Both the position numbers and the translations under genes were made by a program. A model generated the notes under the pieces. The model saw only the letters and a list, made by a program, of their open reading frames with translations. It searched no databases and had not been told where the DNA came from. A DNA stretch of 64,000 nt. Source: Syngnathus acus (taxonomy: Eukaryota; Chordata; Actinopteri; Syngnathiformes; Syngnathidae). The stretch's first letter is position 1. Each line of letters starts with the position of its first letter. Location: contig NC_051094.1 of assembly GCF_901709675.1 (NCBI RefSeq), positions 10,720,501 to 10,784,500 on the forward strand, given 5' to 3'. This document shows, one piece after another, positions 45,044 through 64,000 of the stretch.

Positions 45044-46240
45044 GATTTAACCTTGATCCAAGATAGAACCACTGAATTCCACAGAGTCTGAAAGACCTTT
45101 CGATGTTGGGAAGATTGCATTTCCTGTCTCAGGCCGTGTATATATGACCGGAGTCCAGAGTGTGACGTCAGCAAGTAAGCTGCATTTTCTGAGAAGATTG
45201 ATGACCGTTTCACCTTGCCCTGCCCGGTTTGCCTCCTCCCTTGTTTGTTTGTCTCATCAACTTAAATCAACTGGGCTTGGTGCCATTTTTTAGCTTTGGG
45301 TGCCACGTGCAATATCATAGAAGCATTGACATGCATGTAAAGGAGACCATTTCAAAAGCAAATTCCATAAAGTCTTCAAGTCTGCAAATGGCACTACACT
45401 GATTGGTCACTGTAAGTTGTTCAATTTATTCGCAATACATTGGATTTCATGCCGCATAGCGAAGCTGTATGTCCTTTTAAGATGATTAAGTTGTAGGCTA
45501 AGGCTCTTACTTGGAGTAACACCATTTACAAAGTTGAGTCGTCAACGTCTAGACTGGCCAACACAGAAATATCTCAGTGAGTCGGGGACGTCAAACTCAA
45601 TATATTACAACTTCAGAATGTACAGTTCCTGTATGTCAGTACATCGTGACAGACTAGTATAGACAATGTAGCCTATTTCACACGAAAAAATTACATTTAT
45701 CATTTTACACATTTTAAAGTATGTACTATAATCTTATGCGTGTACATGACATTTGGAGCCCATGGCGATGAGCAAATTTGGGGTTTCCTGCCAGCATGTT
45801 TGTGGTTCTTTATCCACAGGAAGTGAAAAACATTCTCTCAGCTCTGTTGGGTTGAGAACAGGCCAGTAGCTAGTCTATTTGACAATGTCAGTAGGCCTAA
45901 TATTTTGTTTTGCAAGTTAGGAATGACATGGAGGACAAACAGTAACTTAATTTTACAATTTTTAGTTAATTTCTTTGAAAAAAATGCATTTAGTTTGGGT
46001 TTGCTGTTCTGTAGTTACGTGCCGTCCTTGAATTTTATTTTTTTTTGCAAGGTCATCCCACTGTTGAAAAAATTTAAATGAATGAATAAATGAATAGAAT
46101 CTTATTATCCAGGATCAAATCGTTCTGGACGTATGTATGTACTGTGTAAGTTCACACTTGTGCTGGTAGTCTCACTTTTGTAGTTGTAAATGCCAAAACA
46201 CAAAAGACAAGCAGTACTGTTGTATTCTTACTACTTCTTT
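45044..46240. other. Intergenic DNA between the ES1-like gene and tmem127
   Basis: It contains the promoter side of the ES1-like gene at its left edge (about 45044-45200) and the distal 3' side of tmem127 at its right. I recognise no gene, RNA or clear repeat. Confidence 0.4.
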
Positions 46241-47175
46241 TTTCTTTTAATTTATAAACAATATTTACAAAGTGAACATATAATCCAAAATTCAGGAATA
46301 AAAATCATGAACTGTGCGAAACAAGAAAGCACACAACCAACTTGGATAACCACACTACCGTAATCACAATTTGAATCCTTTTCGCATTGGTGTCATGAGA
46401 AGGTTGTAATATTAGCACACCAAAATTCTCACATAAACAGAAACACTACTGGTTCATACAGTACAAATCAAGTTGTATTGAAACAAATTATATACAAAGG
46501 ACATGGCAACACCAACTAATGCAGTGAGGTTTCGGTTGAACGTTAATCTTTTATAGTGAAATGGTTTCCTTAATTTCCAACTGTGGCTGAGATTATCCCT
46601 CCTTCCCTTCTAACAAAAAAACATTCTTTCTTGTGTCATCTCAAGCAGAGAATGTGACCATGTAAGACTAAACCAGCGACAAGATACACATCTAACTAAT
46701 CAATAAATAAAGGGCTGTTTGTTTCTTTATAGAAAAGAAATGTCCAAAAATGCCTCAAGTGTTTTCCTGTACTTTTGATACATCAGTAACCAAAGCACAT
46801 ATATTTTGCTAAAACGAGCAAAAAATAATGCTCAAAGCGCCACCCTGAACCCACTAAGAGCCAATCAACTAGTGGTCAAAAGCCAGCTTTGAGTGTAATA
46901 ATTAGCACTGATCAGGCTACTTGATCAATGACTTCATCAGCCATGTTGACTTGGCATTCTGCTTTAGATGAAGAAGCAAGTCCTACAAGCCATTTACATG
47001 CAAATCAACATATTAGAAAGCAAGACTCATTTCTTGGCGCTCATACACTCAAGCGCTTGTCAGTCGTTGAGTGCGTGCAATTGCACGCACCGCATTTAAC
47101 TATTAAGAGTATTTGCAAATATTGCCATCTGTCTGCGAGCATGTTGATTCAACGAGCGAAGGACGGGGTGGCCTG
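46241..47175 (-). other. tmem127: Probable 3' untranslated region of tmem127
   Basis: AT-rich sequence downstream of the tmem127 stop. The boundary near 46246 (ATTAAA in minus orientation within 'ttttaattta') is a guess. No coding sequence of another gene is recognised. Confidence 0.4.
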
Positions 47176-48230
47176 TCAGGGCGTGTACGCGGGCGGAGGC
47201 TGAAACTGGTTGCTGATGTCGTACTCAATGGGGAATGTTTCACTGCTGTCCTCCATCTCGGACAGCAGTTCCAAAGCCTGCTCCTCCTCCTCAGTGGGGT
47301 AGTGGCGCAGGAGGTTGGCGGCCGTGGCGAGGATGGAGGCCCCGCCGGCCCCCGCCACCAGGTAGAAGCTGATGGCAAATGTGACGTATACGAGGGAGCC
47401 GTGGTTTTTTTTGTGCTGTTGCTGCAGTGACAAGATGAGCTCTGAAGCCCAGTAGCAGAACCCTATGACAGTGGCACACTGCAGCACTATGAGGAAAGAA
47501 CACAGGAAAATGAGACAAATCTTTTCCAGGAAGTAATGTTGCACGATGAGTCTAAACAGCATGGAAACTATACTTGGTTATCAATAATTTTAAAATTAAA
47601 TCTGGCAGGACTATTAAAATGATCACTGTTGATATTTTAATTTTGGGCCATAGTATTCTCTATAGGTATAGATACTTTAAGCAGGTATTGTATCAAAGTC
47701 TGAATTTTGGTCCCAGGAAGTGGATATTGTGAGGAAGGCTGACCTGTGAGGATATGTGCAAAGGCATATCTCCGTGTGATCTTAAGGGCAGGGTACTTAG
47801 GTCCAAACACATCCAAGAGGAATGCAGTCAGGCTGCAAAAGATGCCCAGGAAACAGAATGCTGCGATCACTCGAAGCAACAATATGGTCTGCGGGTTTAT
47901 GCAGTAATCTGGAAAAACAAGACAGAACAACTCTTCATTTCACAATTCTCACTGTCTCCGAGCAAGTGCAGAGGTCGAGTCCTCGTCCTCACCGTCCAGG
48001 AGCTTGGGGTCAATGTAGCCCAGGACATCTGCCACCCCAAGCTCTTGTCTGGGGCATATACCTCCATGAATACGGAGCCAGGCAGGTTCTGCCAGAGATG
48101 TGCACAGAGCGGTTATGGAAAGGGCTCCGGGCAGAGCCGAGACCAGACTCCGCTCAGGTGTCTTGGGCAAAGTGCTTCCCCCTCTCCTTCTCCGGCCTCC
48201 GGGAACGGCCGAACCCGGCGGGGCATACAT
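47176..48230 (-). CDS. tmem127: Transmembrane protein 127
   Basis: Three coding exons (47993-48230, 47744-47908, 47176-47486) join in phase to 237 residues; the human protein has 238. TMEM127 is a multi-pass endosomal/lysosomal membrane protein that restrains mTORC1 signalling and influences RET turnover; human loss causes phaeochromocytoma. Recognisable stretches are [79 protein letters not shown] and the C-terminal [11 protein letters not shown]. The start is the ATG at 48230, matching the human start; an in-frame open stretch continues upstream but begins in the presumed leader. Divergent from ciao1, with about 1.5 kb between the two start codons. Confidence 0.96.
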
Positions 48231-49018
48231 GCTCGTCCGGTCCTTAGATGTTGGTTGGTTTTCCCCTCGTCTTAATGACTCCGCTCCTAAGAGCACCCTT
48301 GGCAACACCGAACGCGTATCGGATAAACAGCAAAAAAATGTTTTGTCCACAGCGGTCCCAAACCGCCCCCAAATACTTCGGTTTATCGGGGGAATAAATT
48401 GCCGACAAACTATGAACAGATGGCCTTCGGGCCTGTTAGCTCTGTTATTAGCGTCTACAGCTAGCTCAAAGATAACGTCAAATAGCGACGAATATTTGAC
48501 CAGATAAGAAGGAAATACACAGAAAGAAACTGACCATAGATTTTTCAGTTAAGCCAAATAACTGTCCTGGCTGAAATGATAACGATTGCGATTAAAAAAA
48601 GAAACCAAAGGACAAACAAAACAAAAGGAAACCTACAAGGGTTCCTGTAGATTTATTGACTTCCTTGTTTCACGACATTCTCCTTCACCGCCGCTTCAAC
48701 AGGATTTCAGGCACATAGCATTCAGTGCTGACCTCTATAGGTGAATAGTAAAATGACAAGTGTAACTTAACATTGGATTCCTCATATAAATTAACCAATC
48801 AACATTTCAATATTACACAGTGTGCTATATACATAAATGCCATAAATATTTCACAATTCCAGCAAAGACGGGTTCCTCCCTTCTTCCACAGGACTATTTT
48901 TTATCTGGCTACATGTATAACTCACATATGAAAGTATTTTTTTAAAGTGTGTTCTGTTTGTATAAAATAATATCATCACATTTTCAATTCAATTGGAACT
49001 GTTTTTATGTGGCTATGC

Positions 49019-49020
<2 letters not shown>

Positions 49021-49053
<33 letters not shown>
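49021..49053. repeat. (AT)n microsatellite
   Basis: About 33 bp of nearly pure AT repeat, followed by a few further ATATAT groups up to 49067. Confidence 0.9.
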
Positions 49054-49509
49054 CATCACATATATACGGAAGATTTTATTGTATTGTTTGGATAAAACCT
49101 AAACATTTGTAAAGTATTAGAACCTTGATACTGCAAGGACTATTACTAGTAATAAAAAATAAAAAATACTAGCTATTATTTAGAATATTGAGTGCATTAA
49201 TGGAAGCGTGTAGAATGAATAATGATTATCTACACTGGATTGGAATTTTAATAATAACCCCAGGGCACATTTATCTCATAATAAATAGAAATAAAATCTC
49301 CTTAGGCTTTGCTTACCCAGTAGCGTGTGAGCAGAATTATAACAGTCTAAAAGTGCTTCACCGCCTTTGCACGTAATTACGTCGGTTTTAATTTTCGTTC
49401 AGTTTCAACATGATTTGCCACACTGTGTGCAATTTGATCGATAAAATATTTTTCAAAAATAAATACCGGAACTTTTTCCCCCCACAATTCCTTGCGTAAA
49501 ACAAGATAA

Positions 49510-49535
49510 CAAACATGGCGTCGCTTCCGCAGTAG
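49510..49535 (+). promoter_or_regulatory. YY1-like site and short uORF upstream of ciao1
   Basis: AACATGGCG at 49512-49520 matches the YY1 core (AAnATGGCG), and 'cgcttccgc' next to it contains an inverted ETS-like core. The ATG within the YY1 site opens a six-codon frame ending in TAG (49515-49535). If transcription starts upstream, this is a uORF; otherwise the motif marks the core promoter. Confidence 0.45.
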
Positions 49536-49731
49536 CAGTGCAGTTAAACTTGATCACTTTGTTCGGCGGGATAAATCCGAGATTGCCATATATTTTCCGC
49601 TTTACTAACATTCTGTTCATGAAACTTGACCAACAACATATGTGACAGGCTCATGAAAAAGGGGTGGCGTGGTGTCTTTTCATTTTGAAGTCCCGCGTGG
49701 GTTAGCTGTCAAACTAGACGACGCTTTAGCC

Positions 49732-51463
49732 ATGAAGGACAATTTGATTCTGGTTCAGAGACTGAACGCGCACCCAGACTCTCGGTGCTGGTTCGTTAGC
49801 TGGAGTCCAAACGGGACTCTCTTGGCCTCGTGTGGGGGCGACAAGGCCATCCGGATCTGGGGACAAGAGGGTGAGTTGCCCCACTCCTCAGCTTCTTCAT
49901 CTTTAAGCTAACGGCGGATGCACTTTTCGTTCCATCTATGCTCATTTTCTCAGGTAGCTTCACACATCCTACTCCACTCCTGTATTCAAACACATACTAT
50001 CTGCATACATCATGGTCCATGGTGACCAACTAATACAATCCCAAATTACATAATCAGTAGGATTAAATTCCACAGCTACAACTGTAAAACGTTTAAACTT
50101 AAACAACAAATATATAAAGGTTTATATTCTATTCTGCCTGCCATTTTTATTTCATTTTTATATTTGTGCACGTTATTTGACATATTATTGTTGTACTTGA
50201 AGCTGAGTCGTGGGTCTGCAAGGGCGTGCTGGAGGACCGCCACGAGCGCACCGTGAGGAAGGTGGCGTGGTCTCCCTGTGGGAATTATCTGGCCTCTGCT
50301 AGCTTTGATGCCACCACGTCCATCTGGAAGAAGAAAAATGATGAATTTGAGGTTTGTTTTAGCCTTAAAATAAAAGCTACGAATGTATCTATGGTTCTAT
50401 GAAATAGAACCTGTTGGAAATGTTTGTCCTCTGAAGAAATGACCAAGGCTTTTCTCTTGTACTTTTAGAACTTGGTTGTGTTGGATGGGCATGAGAACGA
50501 GGTGAAATGTGTTGCTTGGGCCCCTTCAGGGAACCTGCTGGCAACATGCAGCCGGGACAAAAGTGTTTGGGTTTGGGAAGGTGTGTGTCAAATGCCATGT
50601 TTAAGTTAAAGGGTGTTTGCTGTACAACACAATTGACAACTTGCTATTTCTTTCCCCTCACAGTGGATGACGATGACGAATACGAATGTAGTACAGTACT
50701 GAACTCCCATACACAAGATGTTAAACATGTTGCATGGCACCCGACGCAGGACGTGAGTAGAAGCACTTGACCTATTTCTTCTTCCGTGCTCTTTACAGAT
50801 GTTTATTTTTAAATGTCCATGTAGGTTCTGGCGTCAGCGAGCTACGACAACAACATCTGTATTTACAAGGAAGTGGACGACGACTGGGAGTGTCAGGCCA
50901 CGCTGCAGGGCCACACGTCCACCGTATGGAGTCTATCATTCAGCGCCACTGGAGAGATGCTGGCGTCATGCAGCGATGATCGTACTGTCAAGATTTGGAA
51001 AGAATATCCTGCTGAAAGTGGTCAAGGTGAGTTGACTGGGAAAATGAATTTGTATTCTCGTAGTGTTAATGACCTCAACCTTTTGGTGCTGTGATCAGGT
51101 AACATGTCCTGGAAGTGTGTATGCACGCTCTCTGGCTACCATGGACGCGCAGTCTTTGACGTTGACTGGTAAGATTGACACGAGGTTGAATAGTCATTTC
51201 ATTATGATTCCACATCACCTCATGTTCCCCTCAGGTGTCGTCTGACAGGCGCCCTGGCAACTGCTAGCGGTGATGACGCGGTGCGAGTATTCAAGGAGGA
51301 GCCGTCGCCTGACCCTGACCAGCCGCTATTCTCGCTGGCCGCACACATGCCCAAAGCTCACAGCCAGGATGTCAACAGTGTGGCATGGAACCCAAAAGAA
51401 GCAGGACTGCTGGTTTCTTGTAGCGACAGCGGTGACATTGCCATCTGGAGATTCCAAGATTAG
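49732..51463 (+). CDS. ciao1: Cytosolic iron-sulfur assembly component 1 (WD40)
   Basis: Seven exons (49732-49870, 50203-50351, 50469-50580, 50664-50752, 50825-51026, 51099-51168, 51235-51463) join in phase to 329 residues; human CIAO1 has 339. It is a seven-bladed WD40 propeller and the substrate-recognition subunit, with MMS19 and FAM96B (CIAO2B), of the complex that delivers [4Fe-4S] clusters to nuclear and cytosolic enzymes. Clear WD repeats include [89 protein letters not shown] and [18 protein letters not shown]. It lies tail-to-tail with snrnp200, with 544 bp between the stop codons, as in human. Confidence 0.96.
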
Positions 51464-52007
51464 GACTAAGTGAGGTCAACATTATTGTACAGACCTCTTT
51501 GTTGATAGTCACAATTCCAACTGTGAGCTCTAATCTCTCATTCGTCATCATTAATGTACTTATGGTCTAACAAAATGGGGCCCATCTGACAACGTTTTAG
51601 AAAAGGTTCCAAATGTTTATATAAGTGATCATGGCAATACAACTACAACGCTTCTTTTTATTGCAATACAAATCTTATTAAAAACAAATGGACTGGTCAA
51701 AATTCACTTGAGTTTCATCCCCGACTGTACCACCTTGTATCTTATTGTGACAAGACAAACTTGAATGTCATGGAGCAACAACAAAAAGTGCCTACATGGA
51801 ATATGAGATCTAAATCATTCTGTGTATTACCAAACTAAAATATTGTTCTTTCTGGATCAGTGTACGTCATAAAGCTGACCTGACCACAAACACAATGCAT
51901 GTAAATAAAAAGGTCAGAAAACAATTACCAGTACTTGAGTTTAGAGTAAAATAAATCCTACGACATTATGTACAGAAAACATCGGATCGCTTGTGCAGTT
52001 TCTCAGA
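51464..52007. other. Convergent 3' ends of ciao1 and snrnp200
   Basis: Plus-strand AATAAA hexamers occur at 51904-51909 and 51950-51955. A minus-strand AATAAA lies at 51657-51662. If each gene uses these, the two 3' untranslated regions overlap by about 250 bp. An ATTAAA near 51678 on the plus strand is an alternative for ciao1 and would avoid most of the overlap. Confidence 0.5.

Positions 52008-64000
<11,993 letters not shown>

Larger units (their letters stand above)
48231..49731. other. Divergent region between tmem127 and ciao1
   Basis: It contains the leader and promoter of tmem127 (left) and of ciao1 (right), with an AT microsatellite at about 49021-49053. The 250 bp next to tmem127 is CpG-rich. 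Apart from the short uORF near ciao1, no other gene is seen. Confidence 0.5.

Noticed and set aside
47754-48507. Plus-strand ORFs of 173, 141 and 135 codons opposite tmem127
   Set aside because: Antisense frames of a CpG-rich coding exon; no independent domain or splice evidence.

Overview
This is vertebrate nuclear DNA, almost certainly from a teleost fish. The genes are split by spliced introns with GT..AG borders. Introns are often under 100 bp, and dinucleotide and pentanucleotide microsatellites are common. The interspersed repeats (hAT-type miniature elements, a widespread fish repeat ending in 'gggataggctccagca', tRNA-derived heads) are of fish type. I joined exons by hand and checked reading phase across every junction. 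I cannot name the species; a percomorph is a guess.

Layout. (1) 1-13440: the large first coding exon of an alpha-1A adrenergic receptor (minus strand, 1294-2170; the last exon lies outside the window), then about 11 kb without a recognisable gene. That stretch holds microsatellites and a 3 kb composite mobile element (8706-11730): two hAT-type elements enclosing 2 kb of telomere-like CCCTAA-derived satellite, with one 8-bp target duplication around the whole block. (2) 13679-14615: tmem230, three exons. (3) 16100-39990: igsf9 (turtle homologue A), 20 coding exons giving a predicted 1989-residue Ig/fibronectin adhesion receptor with a very long cytoplasmic tail. (4) 40018-42700: a dense nest of palindromic elements, tRNA-derived heads and a 1033-bp THAP/YqaJ-type DNA transposon remnant; its unoccupied target site is also visible in the window. 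(5) 43185-45043: an ES1/GATD3-like gene of the DJ-1/PfpI superfamily (minus), 7 exons, 264 residues, lacking the usual cysteine at the nucleophile position. (6) 47176-64000: tmem127 (minus), ciao1 (plus) and snrnp200 (minus, 42 exons seen, about 81 N-terminal residues outside the window). This trio has the same order and orientation as on human 2q11.2.

The genes do not form one pathway. Tmem230 and tmem127 are small endosomal/vesicle membrane proteins. Ciao1 loads iron-sulfur clusters in the cytosol. Snrnp200 is the Brr2 helicase that unwinds U4/U6 in the spliceosome. Igsf9 is a synaptic adhesion receptor, and adra1a a noradrenaline receptor. The most unusual content is in the mobile DNA: the composite hAT/telomere-satellite block and the nested foldback/THAP-YqaJ cluster.
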